Below are positions 34,293 to 44,100 of a DNA stretch of 64,000 nucleotides, piece by piece; the stretch's first letter is position 1; the number at the start of each line of letters is the position of its first letter. This DNA comes from G963664585 sp963664585. Its GTDB lineage: Bacteria; Bacillota; Clostridia; Oscillospirales; Ruminococcaceae. Both the position numbers and the translations under genes were made by a program. Location: positions 62,001 through 126,000 of the forward strand of contig CAXXEO010000021.1 of the NCBI GenBank assembly GCA_963664585.2, written 5' to 3'. The notes beneath the pieces are model-generated. The model saw only the letters and a list, made by a program, of their open reading frames with translations. It was not told where the DNA came from and searched no databases.

Positions 34293-35737
34293 TCCTGATC
34301 AGCTCCTTTCCTTCTGCTTTTGATGGATACAGGGACGCACAGCAGCAATACGCAGTCCGCTTCGTCAGGTGAAGGAAGGCCGCGGTCTTTCATGTCGTCT
34401 TTGCTCTCGATCTTGATCTTGGTGTTATCCGTCATGGTGTATTTGCGGCAGGAGAGCTGCGCCACAAGCTCATTATCATTCGGAAGAATCAGCTCAACCG
34501 GCTTTGGTTTGCCGTCTTCATCGGTGTTTCGCAGCAGGGCTCTAACCACGGCCATCATATAGGTGGTGCTGTCATAGTAATAGGCGTGCTTGATGCGCAT
34601 CCCAAATTTGATCGGCATGATCTCCATCCACCCATATTGCAAAGGGTCGCTTCTCTTGATCTGCCGGAGCCGGTCTACCACGCCGCCACCGACGCCGCCG
34701 TCATCAATCTTAATCGGTACCTTGCCAGTGAACTGATACCGATCCACGAGCTGCCGCCCAAGGAGGGCAATGTCCGCCGCCGTTCGCATGGTGTCCTGCC
34801 CCCTCGTTTTCTTATAAATCGTGACAACCTCATTGATCTTGTACCCGATCACAGTCTTATCATCGCCGAAACGAGCCACATCGCAGCCGATATCAATCGT
34901 AGCCGTAGGCTTTTTTTCTGGCTCACTCATAATGCTTTTTTCAATCATGGAAAGAGGGATAAAAACATCGTCCTCCTGCAGGGGGAACTCCCCATATACG
35001 CGCACGCGGACGACATTGCTGTCCTTACCGTACTTGCGGATCAGGGACTCGATGTTCTCTTTGTTGGTCCGGGGACTGTCAGCGGAGGATACCGTATGGC
35101 ATCGGTAAATGCCGCGGTCGGCGGTATGGGAATCATAAAAAACACCCGACGTCTTGGTCGGGTTTCCGCACATAAACAGCTTATTATTCGGGCCGGACAG
35201 AGTCCCAAGAATTGCCTCCATAATGGGATCCGCGACGCCTGAGGCCTCATCCACGATAAAGAGCATGTTGTCCTCATGGAAACCCTGCATGTTCTCCGGT
35301 CGGGTAGCGGTACGGGCCACGGCAAACCACCGCTTATCATAACCCACCATGTAGATATAAGTCTTGGTCCATCGAAGGATCTGCTGCAACAGCGGACTCT
35401 TGGCCTGCCACTTGGCAACCTCACTCCACAGGACATCATTGAGCTGCCGCATGGTCGGGGCCGTAGCGACAACACGGCTCATCGGAAAACAGCTTAGAAA
35501 CCACAGCAGCACAACCGCCTCTGTGCCGGTCTTGCCGACGCCCTGCCCGGACTTCACCGTGATCCTGTTAGACTCCACCACGTCCCGGAATACCTCCTGC
35601 TGCCAGGGGTCAGGCTGAAACTGCAACACTTCTTTCGCATAAAGGGTGATATCCCGCCGGTAAACGGGAACCCTGCGGCGGAAGAACTCCCGGCGGTCCA
35701 TGGTGCTATTCGTTGTCTTTCTTGTCATCTGCATCAC
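34289..35737 (-). CDS. Terminase large subunit
   Basis: 482 residues. ATPase Walker A SGQGVGKTG (about 63-71), Walker B MLFIVDEASG (about 158-167), a coupling motif in GNPTKTSG, and the RNase H-like nuclease with DIGCDVARFGDD. The C-terminal PSPDEADCVLL Asp also belongs to the nuclease site. It packages DNA into the prohead. The start is uncertain: GTG 35737 and ATGs shortly after are possible; all overlap the small subunit gene. Confidence 0.92.
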   Translation of the reverse strand: MMQMTRKTTNSTMDRREFFRRRVPVYRRDITLYAKEVLQFQPDPWQQEVFRDVVESNRITVKSGQGVGKTGTEAVVLLWFLSCFPMSRVVATAPTMRQLNDVLWSEVAKWQAKSPLLQQILRWTKTYIYMVGYDKRWFAVARTATRPENMQGFHEDNMLFIVDEASGVADPIMEAILGTLSGPNNKLFMCGNPTKTSGVFYDSHTADRGIYRCHTVSSADSPRTNKENIESLIRKYGKDSNVVRVRVYGEFPLQEDDVFIPLSMIEKSIMSEPEKKPTATIDIGCDVARFGDDKTVIGYKINEVVTIYKKTRGQDTMRTAADIALLGRQLVDRYQFTGKVPIKIDDGGVGGGVVDRLRQIKRSDPLQYGWMEIMPIKFGMRIKHAYYYDSTTYMMAVVRALLRNTDEDGKPKPVELILPNDNELVAQLSCRKYTMTDNTKIKIESKDDMKDRGLPSPDEADCVLLLCVPVSIKSRRKGADQE

Positions 35738-36461
35738 CGCCCAACACTGCGCTTACCCAATCATTGACCACCTCATTGCCCAGCTGCTCACCTTCAAGCT
35801 TCTGCCTTTCGATGCGAAGGTGGTTCAGGGCCTCAATACAGCGCGTTTTTTTAGCCTGCACCCGGGTAAGTTCCGCTTCAAGCTTCTGGACCACCTCAAA
35901 GGTAGATATGGTGCGGGTAGTGGTCTCTGTCTGCGTTTGATTGCGTCCTTTGATGACATTGCCTTTAATCTCCAAGGTACGCTTGATCACGTTGTCGAGA
36001 GCTAGACCGCCGCACTTTTTTCTATTTTCATCGATAGACCTGAGCAGCCGTCGCTCCCTGACCGTCAGCAGCGCGATCTGATCTTCCAGCAGAGTTTCCT
36101 CTTGATAGGACATGGCCTCCACCATCTGGTGCTCCTCTTCATCGAGGGTATCCCAGTAGATTTTGGAGTAGATGCCATGCTTTAAGCTGTTATGATTGCC
36201 CTCGGGAGCGCCGTGCCCGGCTGCGTTCTGGTTGCCCGGCTGCCCGCCCCGCTGTTTGGTAACGTTACTATTGCCGTTATCAGCTTTTGGTAACGTTACC
36301 TTTTGCACAGCGGCGTTCCAAGCGTCCTGATTCTTCCACTTGCGCACCTGTTCCTCGGATACTCCAAGCTCCGCGGCAATGTCCTTGAGCAATCGCTTTT
36401 TTTCAGATTGCAGCCATAATTCCCGCGCTTTATCCCGATTGGGGCTCCTTGCCCTCGGCAC
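35706..36461 (-). CDS. Terminase small subunit (XtmA-like)
   Basis: 251 residues. N-terminal HTH (MPRARSPNRDKARELWLQS, LLKDIAAELGVSEEQVRKWKN) is the PBSX small-terminase DNA-binding domain; the GGQPGNQNAAGHGAPEGNHN linker is typical; a long helical part follows (LLEDQIALLTVRERRLLRSI) for ring formation. The gene contains two GGTAACGTTAC repeats, which may be its own recognition sites. Confidence 0.85.
   Translation of the reverse strand: MPRARSPNRDKARELWLQSEKKRLLKDIAAELGVSEEQVRKWKNQDAWNAAVQKVTLPKADNGNSNVTKQRGGQPGNQNAAGHGAPEGNHNSLKHGIYSKIYWDTLDEEEHQMVEAMSYQEETLLEDQIALLTVRERRLLRSIDENRKKCGGLALDNVIKRTLEIKGNVIKGRNQTQTETTTRTISTFEVVQKLEAELTRVQAKKTRCIEALNHLRIERQKLEGEQLGNEVVNDWVSAVLGGDADDKKDNE
36258..36300. 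repeat. Paired palindromes in the small terminase gene
   Basis: GGTAACGTTACC (36289-36300, a perfect palindrome) and GGTAACGTTACT (36258-36269) lie 31 bases apart, i.e. about three helical turns. Position within the small terminase gene is where pac sites of many phages lie. Candidate packaging or regulator site; could also be chance within Val-Thr codons. Confidence 0.4.
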
Positions 36462-36544
36462 ATCACCACCTCATCTCAAATTCGGATTTCGTTTGATCTC
36501 ATAAAACCGCAGTCGAGTGACAGTCTTTGCCCTTATTTACGGCA

Positions 36545-37561
36545 TTACGGTATTTGAAACCATTGGACTGCGATTTCCCGCGCAATACATTTCATCATAA
36601 CAGGAGGGACGCTCATTCCGCATACATACTGAACATTCATACCGTTAAAGTCATAATCAATCGGGAACGTCTGGCATCTGATAAAGTCACTGTCTGTTAA
36701 TGCCATATCATCACACGCCCGGTAAAACTGCCCGTTTGACGTAATTGTCGGCGCTGCCGCATTGTCCCATACAATCATCGAGTTAAACTCCGTAGTGCGA
36801 TGGTAAAGGCGCTGGTTAATATCCGCTACACATGAATCACTTCTAATTTTTTGCCTGAGAAGCTCCGTCTTGTAGGCAGATATCGGTTTTCCTCTTTCCG
36901 CCCTTATCGAACCGAATGAGATGACGGGTTCGTTAAACTCTAATTTCAGCTTTGGATACGGCAGCTCTTTTCGATGTCCGATAAAAAAGACTCTCTGCCT
37001 CTTTTGCGGCACCCCCATTTTGGCGGCGTTTAAGCAAAACATCTGCACCGTATATCCCGCTTCGTCAAATCCCCTGATAATCTCATGGACATATCCTTTT
37101 GCATTTCCGACTATTAATCCCTTTACATTTTCAGCAATAAATACCTTTGGTTTCAATCGCTTCGTTAATGCTATAAATTCAAAGAACAGATCGTCAAGGG
37201 TTTGTTCTGCCTGACCTTCCTTGAATTTCTTCGTTTTCCCCCAGTCTCTTTCGCGCTTTCCCGCAAGGGAAAATACGGAACAAGGGGGCGAACCATCTAA
37301 TATATCCAGATTCAGCAGTTCATCCGGCAGCTGTTCAGACGGTAAATTTCTAAACTCCCGGATGTCCATTACATACGATAACCTGGGATGATGATTCTTT
37401 TTATACATCTCTGCAATTTGCGGGTCGATCTCGCAATTGCCGATGACCTCATATCCGGCCAGTTTATATCCCATACTGGATCCGCCGCCGCAGGAGAAGG
37501 TAGAGAACACTTTGAGGCCGTTTTGAGGTACTGATCTGATATCCTGCCATTTCCATCCCAT
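36545..37561 (-). CDS. C5-cytosine DNA methyltransferase
   Basis: 338 residues from MGWKWQDI (ATG at 37561, GAGG ten bases upstream); the frame opens at 37600. Motif I STFSCGGGSS, motif IV with the catalytic Cys GSPPCSVFS, motif VI IAENVKG, motif VIII QKRQRVFFIG, and a short target domain are present. No restriction enzyme is beside it, so it is a solitary phage methylase, likely guarding phage DNA. It follows the ParB-like gene by about 11 bases. Confidence 0.9.
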   Translation of the reverse strand: MGWKWQDIRSVPQNGLKVFSTFSCGGGSSMGYKLAGYEVIGNCEIDPQIAEMYKKNHHPRLSYVMDIREFRNLPSEQLPDELLNLDILDGSPPCSVFSLAGKRERDWGKTKKFKEGQAEQTLDDLFFEFIALTKRLKPKVFIAENVKGLIVGNAKGYVHEIIRGFDEAGYTVQMFCLNAAKMGVPQKRQRVFFIGHRKELPYPKLKLEFNEPVISFGSIRAERGKPISAYKTELLRQKIRSDSCVADINQRLYHRTTEFNSMIVWDNAAAPTITSNGQFYRACDDMALTDSDFIRCQTFPIDYDFNGMNVQYVCGMSVPPVMMKCIAREIAVQWFQIP

Positions 37562-37572
37562 AATCCAATGCC

Positions 37573-38067
37573 TCAATATAGGAAACCGCAGCGCGGACAT
37601 TTATGGCTAAAAGTATCTTCTTCAAAATCCTTAACGGCGATCTCTCCCATTTCTTTGATAGCGTTTTCGGCGGTTTGCGCATATTTGTCCATTTCGACCC
37701 CGGAAAAGCCAGACAAGTCCGCTAACCCTTCTTCCGACAGTTCCTGTAATATGTCAGACAGCTTGCCCGAGTCCCATGCACCCTCGATTTTATTGAGGGC
37801 AATATTCAGCGCTTTTTCGTGAGCGTCGTCCAGATCGACCACGCTTACCTCAGCTTCATCGAACCCCAGCTCCCTGATGACTTTGAGTGTCTGGTGTCCA
37901 CCGACCACATTCCCGGTCCGTTCATTCCAAACAATTGTCTGGACGCAGCCGAATTCTTCGATGCTCTTTTTAAGCTTTTCATATTCGGGGTCTCCCGGGC
38001 GCAGGTCTTTGCGGGGATTATATGGGGCGGGATTCAGCCGGCTTAACGGCATTTTTACGATCTTCAT
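37573..38067 (-). CDS. ParB/Srx-fold phage protein
   Basis: 164 residues. SRLNPAPYNPRKDL, EYEKLKKSIEEFGCVQTIVWNER, VVGGHQTLKVIRELG are the ParB N-terminal boxes, with GGHQ in place of the host GER/GHRR site. A helical middle and a C-terminal CPRCG half zinc-ribbon follow. In many phages such a domain is fused or coupled to a DNA methylase, as here, and may direct it to its target. Function inferred. Confidence 0.8.
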   Translation of the reverse strand: MKIVKMPLSRLNPAPYNPRKDLRPGDPEYEKLKKSIEEFGCVQTIVWNERTGNVVGGHQTLKVIRELGFDEAEVSVVDLDDAHEKALNIALNKIEGAWDSGKLSDILQELSEEGLADLSGFSGVEMDKYAQTAENAIKEMGEIAVKDFEEDTFSHKCPRCGFLY

Positions 38068-38094
38068 ACATGTCTCCTCTGCGCAGAAAAATAG

Positions 38095-38126
38095 AAAAAC
38101 CGTCCTTCAAAAGAAGAACGGTTTTA
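38095..38126. terminator. Bidirectional terminator-like hairpin
   Basis: AAAACCGTCCTTC and its near complement GAAGAACGGTTTT around an AAAA loop, with TTTTTCTATTTTT on the minus side. It separates the ArpU-like gene from the ParB-methylase pair. Confidence 0.65.
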
Positions 38127-38208
38127 GCTTTTAGGCGTATATAATTTAACAAATACATAATATCACAGGAAGACTGCCCTGACAATGCCCACTTTTTGCC
38201 CTGACCGA

Positions 38209-38766
38209 TTATTCCCTTTTTAAGCCGTCAATTCCGAATATAAGGGCGGATATTTTCTCACATGCTGCATCAATATCCTTGTATACCGTCCTGTCATCGA
38301 TGCCCTCCTTTTCGGAGATTTCTCTGACGGTTTCGGGATTCTCGTCTATGTACAAAGCATATACAACCCGGTATCTCCGGATGTCCTCAGGCTTTCCTGA
38401 GCGATAGCAAAAGGCTTCATACAGGCCAATCATCTCTGTGATGTGACTCATGATAATGGCCGTCCTTGCGACGCTCTTTTTAATGCTCTCAACATAGAGG
38501 TCGCTGCTTCCTGATCGTTCCCACATAAGATCAAGAATATCTATGGCATTCTCATCAAGCTGTCCGGCTTCAAAAACAGCATTGTCAACATGCTCTTTAA
38601 ACATGCGGTAGTTTCGGAGCAGGAGCTTTGTATTCCTCAAACGGCGATCAAATCTGGAGTTCTGTTCTCTTTTCTTTTCGCGGTCGAGGGTTTCCATTGC
38701 TGCTCTGGCACCGGCCTCCCCCGCCAGGCGGATCATGTTCTCCTGTGAAGTGTTTTTGCCCATCAC
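38209..38766 (-). CDS. ArpU/Xpf-like late gene regulator
   Basis: 185 residues. Mostly helical; the C-terminus TVREISEKEGIDDRTVYKDIDAACEKIS is a sigma-like HTH as in ArpU and RinA-type activators of phage late genes. The start is GTG 38766 (GGAGG seven bases upstream) or the following ATG. Position directly before methylase and terminase genes suits a late activator. Confidence 0.75.
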   Translation of the reverse strand: MMGKNTSQENMIRLAGEAGARAAMETLDREKKREQNSRFDRRLRNTKLLLRNYRMFKEHVDNAVFEAGQLDENAIDILDLMWERSGSSDLYVESIKKSVARTAIIMSHITEMIGLYEAFCYRSGKPEDIRRYRVVYALYIDENPETVREISEKEGIDDRTVYKDIDAACEKISALIFGIDGLKRE

Positions 38767-38888
38767 TGTCGCGCCTCCTTCTCATCTATTGCTTCATTTT
38801 AAATTTTGCTCTATAATAGATTTGATCGATTGGGGGGGCGCAAGCTCTCTCTTTTTTTATGCTTTAATTCCAGTTTAACCTTTTTTAT

Positions 38889-38917
38889 TTGTGTTTTTTA
38901 GACAAATATGGTATACT
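38889..38917 (+). promoter_or_regulatory. Promoter of the small plus-strand gene
   Basis: Extended -10 TGGTATACT (TATACT at 38912-38917) with a weak -35 TTGTGT 17 bases upstream. GGAGG follows before the ATG at 38952. Confidence 0.6.
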
Positions 38918-38951
38918 AAATATATTAACTTTTTTGGAGGTGCTTCTGATA

Positions 38952-39110
38952 ATGAGTAACTCAACTCCGACGCTCATGAAAATTAAGCTTGTATCTTACA
39001 ATATCGGGCTTAGTAAAGCAATTGCTAAGGGAGATCCAGATGTCATCCAGAAATGGCAAGACAGCATTGATGATCTTACCGATCAGATTAACAGTAAAGA
39101 CACTGATTAA
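38952..39110 (+). CDS. Small plus-strand protein of unknown function
   Basis: 52 residues (starts MSNSTPTLMKIKLV, ends QINSKDTD) with TTGGAGG twelve bases upstream of the ATG. It stands alone on the plus strand between minus-strand phage genes and has its own promoter and terminator. It has a short hydrophobic/basic N-terminal half and an acidic helical end. No family recognised. Its separate expression suggests a lysogenic or regulatory role. Confidence 0.65.
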   Translation: MSNSTPTLMKIKLVSYNIGLSKAIAKGDPDVIQKWQDSIDDLTDQINSKDTD

Positions 39111-39140
39111 TCCTTATCATAACGTTGGAATAACGCGTCA

Positions 39141-39169
39141 GTCGCCATGGTAGGCGGCTTTCTTTTTTT
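39141..39169 (+). terminator. Terminator of the small plus-strand gene
   Basis: GTCGCC-ATGGTA-GGCGGC (one G-T pair) followed by TTTCTTTTTTT on the plus strand, 30 bases after the stop. Confidence 0.75.
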
Positions 39170-39179
39170 CTCAGCCTCT

Positions 39180-40166
39180 TTATTCTTTGGTCTTCACCTC
39201 ACACGGTGTTTCGGAAAGCATAGAGGCCTTCAGCTTTTCAAAACATTCCGGGCAGGCATAACCGAGTTTAAAGGCGCTGTCCCCTCTTTTTTGCCTCGAA
39301 AGCAAGGCGATCATTTCTTTCTTCGGGAATTCGGCCTTGCAAAACCCGCATTTTCCCCATAACTGATTTTTCTGTACGGGACTCAATGCCTTACGGAGCA
39401 GGCCTTCAGGAAACTCCTGTACGAACTCCTCGCCCATAAGCTCCCTCAAGGACTCCTTCATGAATACCGGAACAGAGGCGGCGCGGCACTGGCCGACAAT
39501 GGACTGTATCCATTCTTTTTGAGGAATAACCTTGCCCTTGCGGTTTCCTGTTTCGGCTCCTATAATCGCCCAGTCGAGGTACTGAACGCCAAGTGCCTCT
39601 TTGCCAAAAGGCTCAAGCAGCGGCTCGATGCTGACAAAGGTCTTATATCCCTTCGCATAGAAGAACTCGGTATCCTCCGTCGGTGTGCTGGTGCCGTACC
39701 AGATATTCTCTCCTGCCGGCAGCTTTCCATCTGCCGCAAGCTGCAAATAGCGCTTGGGGTTTTTGGTCAGAAACAGATAATTGTGCTGCGGATAGTTCCG
39801 ACAGGCCTCAAACACGCGGCTAATCCACTCACCCGGCACCCATTCACCAAACAGATCCGCCATGGAGCCAACAAAAATGTTGGCTCCATTTTTGACATTG
39901 CCCGGCCAGTCCAAGCGGTATTCGTGCAGGGTGGGTGCAAAGCCAAAAGGGTAACTGATTGACCTTCCGGCGCGAGAGACAAACGGCGCATGTAGTATGT
40001 AGAGGCCATTTTCATCGCCTTCGCATCTGGAGTCTGTCAAATTCAGCCTGGCGTCACCGGAGAATCTGGCCGACTGCTTTCTGGCGTAACAGTACGGGCA
40101 GGTATGATAACAGCCTGTTACTGGATTCCATGTGTAATCAGTCCAATCTATTTTCGAGTGATTCAT
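39180..40166 (-). CDS. DUF5131 (phage Gp37/Gp68) family protein
   Basis: 328 residues from MNHSKIDWTDYTWNP (GGGAGG upstream); 24 more codons open. The hallmark WNPVTGCYHTCPYCYAR carries three Cys, a radical-SAM-like CxxxCxxC arrangement; FVGSMADLFGEWVP and FLTKNPKRY are family motifs. A C-terminal zinc-ribbon (CGFCKAEF... CPECF) is added. DUF5131 proteins are common in phages; their reaction is unknown. Confidence 0.85.
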   Translation of the reverse strand: MNHSKIDWTDYTWNPVTGCYHTCPYCYARKQSARFSGDARLNLTDSRCEGDENGLYILHAPFVSRAGRSISYPFGFAPTLHEYRLDWPGNVKNGANIFVGSMADLFGEWVPGEWISRVFEACRNYPQHNYLFLTKNPKRYLQLAADGKLPAGENIWYGTSTPTEDTEFFYAKGYKTFVSIEPLLEPFGKEALGVQYLDWAIIGAETGNRKGKVIPQKEWIQSIVGQCRAASVPVFMKESLRELMGEEFVQEFPEGLLRKALSPVQKNQLWGKCGFCKAEFPKKEMIALLSRQKRGDSAFKLGYACPECFEKLKASMLSETPCEVKTKE

Positions 40167-40332
40167 TGTTGCCTCCCTTCCAAAATTCCACGAAATAGCT
40201 GTATTGCGTATTATTTCCCGGCGGCCGTTCTTTGCCAATCCTTGCTGAGTATCCGGCCTTCAGCAGCAGTCTTGCTAATTCTAGCCGGTCAACTTCACTC
40301 AAGCCACCGGATTTAAGGCTGTATATTTTCAT
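40138..40332 (-). CDS. Small phage protein of unknown function
   Basis: 64 residues from MKIYSLKSGGLSEV (GAGGAGAGGA upstream). It overlaps the start of the DUF5131 gene by 29 bases, in another frame. Helical N-terminal half (DRLELARLLLKAGY), then YSYFVEFWKGG. Translation is likely coupled to the genes on both sides. No family recognised. Confidence 0.6.
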   Translation of the reverse strand: MKIYSLKSGGLSEVDRLELARLLLKAGYSARIGKERPPGNNTQYSYFVEFWKGGNNESLENRLD

Positions 40333-40351
40333 ATTTTGTCCTCTCCTCTCG

Positions 40352-41101
40352 CTACCTCCCGCTCTGATGGCTGATGTGATCCGCGGCAAGTCCCGCCATA
40401 TCATGGATGCCCCGTTCACGCAGCTTCTGGAGGATCCCGCTCACATAGGCAAGATTCTTGTTGTCGGTAGTGCAGGCCCGAAAAAACGCATACTCGACCA
40501 GCTCCCCGCCGAAACGAGAGGTAAAGCTTCCACTGGTTTCCTTTTCTGCCTTCGTGGGGGATCTCCCAAAATACTCCCTGAACAGCTGCTCGGGGCTCTT
40601 CGGTTCCCCGGCGTTTTCTTCGCGCGCGCCATTATCATCATCATTACAAAACAATTGATTATTATAATTGCTATTACTGTTTATTAATGTGCCAAATATG
40701 TTACACAGTTGCACAGACTGTGACCACACTTGTGTATCAGTTTGTGTATCAGATTGTGTAACGGATTGCGTAACATATTTAGCTTCAACCGGAATCATCC
40801 GGTATCTTCCGCTCTGATTACCCTTGCCTTTTTTATACACGATTCGTCCCGTCTGAATTAAGACGTTTCTCATACGGTCTAATTGCTGTCGGGAGAATGC
40901 CAGTATGGATGTCAGCGTTGAATTGGGAATCGAGAACTCCACCCGCCAGTACCATTCGTCATTCACCTTGATGGCACACCTGTTGTTCAGCTGCATCAGG
41001 ACATGCCATAAAGCCTGCGCGTCCGGGGGAAGGGGGTTGCATATGACCCAATTGTAAAACGCATTGATCTCGGCAATATAGTTCAGAGGACACACCTCCA
41101 T
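40352..41101 (-). CDS. DnaD-like replisome organiser
   Basis: 249 residues as read from ATG 41101. The N-terminal part (NYIAEINAFYNWVICNPLPPDAQALWHVLM, winged-helix) and the C-terminal DnaD/DnaB_2 part (SPEQLFREYFGRSPTKAEKETSG, YAFFRACTTDNKNLAYVSGILQ) are those of phage replisome organisers that load the host helicase. Relatives usually begin at NYIAEINAF; here the GGAGGTG site lies inside the first codons, so the real start may be the CTG at 41086. Confidence 0.85.
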   Translation of the reverse strand: MEVCPLNYIAEINAFYNWVICNPLPPDAQALWHVLMQLNNRCAIKVNDEWYWRVEFSIPNSTLTSILAFSRQQLDRMRNVLIQTGRIVYKKGKGNQSGRYRMIPVEAKYVTQSVTQSDTQTDTQVWSQSVQLCNIFGTLINSNSNYNNQLFCNDDDNGAREENAGEPKSPEQLFREYFGRSPTKAEKETSGSFTSRFGGELVEYAFFRACTTDNKNLAYVSGILQKLRERGIHDMAGLAADHISHQSGR

Positions 41102-41144
41102 TCAAAGGGGTGTTGCCGGGGGGAATCCCCCCGGTGTCCCCGCA

Positions 41145-44100
41145 TTAGTTAAAAATGACCTTGCTGCCGCCGTCTGTTTTAATCACATCGAGGCTTTGAG
41201 GGAATCGAGCCTTCATGGTGGGATCGTGTGTGATCGCCATGATCTTCATATTAACGTACCTCCTCTGTATGGTTTCAAGAGCGTCACAATAGGCCTGTAT
41301 GCCGTCGCCGTCCAGGAAGGGCGGCTCATCGATGAAGAGCATCCCGAGCTGTATGCCCGCCTGGCTGCTCTTGATCTCCGCCAGAGCCAGCACGGCCGAG
41401 AGGGATGCTTTTACCTTTTCACCTCCTGATTTGGAGAGATAGGGCAAACTGTCCTTTCCGTATTCCTCGACGACAATATCAAGCGCGGGAACTTCTTTTT
41501 TACTGCCGGATTTCAGAATCTTGTCCGTGATAAACTCCATCCCCATCTTCCCGCCGGTCATCTGCCCGAGGATGCTGTTGGCGGTGGCGGTGAGCATAGG
41601 GAGCATGGAACGGATAATATTGTGCGGAATGCCGTCCTGGGAAAAGGCGTCTTTCAGGATTTCAAACCGGGATACCTGTTCCGCAAGCCAGTTTACTTCT
41701 TTAAGAAAATCCTTGATTTGATCTTTTTTCAGTTCGATCATTGTAAGCTGCTGCCTGAGGGCGCCGATCTCGGCATGAAGGCCGTTGGCCGCCGACTGCT
41801 TTGCCAGAATGACCCGTTCCACCGCTCTTAGGTCGGATTCAAGCCGGTCGGTATCTTCACACAGGGCCGTTTCCTTTTCCAAATCTCTTAATTTGTCGGC
41901 AAGTTCAGACTTAAGCGCAGCCAGCTCCGCAAGAAGCTCAGCACGTCTCTTTTCGGCAACGGCCTTTCTCTCTCTGGCGATCGGCAACTGTTTTTCCTTC
42001 TCGAGCCAATCTTGCGCCATCAGTATCCTGCTCTTCAGGATGATGTATTCTTGCTGAAATGCTGCAAGGCTCTCCGCCGCTTTGTGCGCTTCTATGGCCT
42101 TCCGGTTGGCTTGTGCAAGCCTTTCGGCTATATCCGCTATGGAAGTATCAACCGCATGCAGCCGCTCCTTATATAGACCAAGCTGCTCCCGGAGCGCATC
42201 TAGCTTCTCGTACTCTCTAGCCTCTGATTCCAAGGATGCAACCAGTACACGAAGCGCCTGAATCTGGTCCGCGTCATACCCAACAGCTTCCCGCTGGTGG
42301 ATTAGTGTTTCGATGCCGCCTTTTATATCCTCCAACTTTGTAAGCTCCGCTTCTTTCCATTTGGAGCAAGACTCTCGGTAATGGTCCATTTCTCCCTTCG
42401 CCCGAATGGCGTCCTCAAGGAAAACGCACTTTGCGTTACCCGGGTCGATACAGCGGCTGTTATCCAGCATCTGCGCTTTTGCGGTGAGCCCCTCAATGAC
42501 AGTCTTCCGCCGGGCCGCTTCCGCGCTGAATTCCGCTTTGGCGTCCGCTTGCCTTTTTTGAAGGTTGGAAATGCTTTCGGAAAGGGTGATATAAAGCTGT
42601 GAACGGTTTTCAAGTGTTGTAAGCCGTTTTTTCTCTTCCCATAGCCTGTCGAAAGCCTGTTTCAGTTCAGGCTCTTTTTGAAGCATGGCGCCGATCGCTG
42701 AAATTCGCCCCGCAACTTCCTGCCGGGCGCTGTTTGCCCGCAGGGCGTCTGATTCACACCTCTTGATATCCGTTTGGAGGGAAGGCAGTTCCCTGCTTTT
42801 TTCAGCCAGGGCGGAGATTTGCGCGAGGGTTTCTTTTTCCTTTGCCAGAAGGCTGTCATATCCCTGAATTCCGGCTTCAATCGCCTGTTCATTGGCAAGC
42901 ACCCCATCCGCCTGTCGGACAATGGCCTCCTGTTCCCCGATCTGTCCCGTGACGGCGGCTTCTTTTACCGTCAGGGTACCGATACCGTCGCGCACCTTTG
43001 CGGCCCGCTGTGCGGCCTCCAGTCTGCCTGACAATTGAAGCCTGATGTTGTCACGGGCAAGGGAGAGGGTTTCTATCTCCTTGGCGGATTTTTCAGCCTC
43101 GTCATTTCTCTCGCAGAACTTCGTCTCAATCTCACCGGCGCCGGAAACATCCGCTGCCAATCCTTCCATGACGAATTTTTTCTGACTGATAATGCGGTTC
43201 AGGTCCGTTACCCTGTTTCGGGAAAGCTGCTCCATGTCGCTATATATCCCAAGACCGAGGATATTCCCAAGGATCGTCATGCGGTCCTCTTTGTCCGCCT
43301 GCAGGAATAGACCGTACTGGTCCTGCATGATAAGGGCGCAGCTCCTAAACGTCAGGCTATCCATGCCAAGGATGTCGACGATTTTATCCTGCGTATCTCT
43401 GATCTTCTCGGCTGAACGGTTTACCCATTCGTCATCTGCTTTTTCCGAAATATTCAGTGTGGCCTTGCCGGACTTGGCGCGGGTACGGGTCACCCGGAAG
43501 GTTTTATCGCCGATCATGAATGTAAAGGATATTAACCCACTTCGCGCACTCTCACCGGCTCTGATCCATCCCGTCAGGTCTCCTTCGCGGGGTTCCTCAT
43601 ACAGGCAGTCAAGGATCGCGTCCATGAAGAGCGACGACTTTCCGGCGCCATTCTTGCCGTTGATCGTGCAAAAGGTAATGTCCCGAAAGCAAAACCGCTC
43701 TTCCTCGTAGTTGCGGTAGTTTTTGACCTCTATATCAAGAGGAACAAAAATGCCGGTCAGGCGGGATGTCACGATGCCGGCGGTGGCCTCCGAGACAATC
43801 GGCGCAGCTGCTTCCATAATGCTTTTGATCTTATCATCGGGATATGCCTTTTCATTGAGGTAGTCTATGAGGTTGGCTTCAGGATCCGTCTTTTCAGAAA
43901 GCTCATTCTTGTTGGTGCTGACGGTAATCTTTTCCGGGCTGATTTCGCTGACCGAAAAAGCGCCGTCGTCATAGAGTTGCTTTTCAAGAACCGGCCTGTT
44001 AAGGGCTTTGCTCTCTTCTTCCGTGCAGCTGTAAAGTACGCGGACTATTTTCCCACTGACAGTCCCGCGCCGGGCGGCATCATCGATGCCGCCATGGTTC

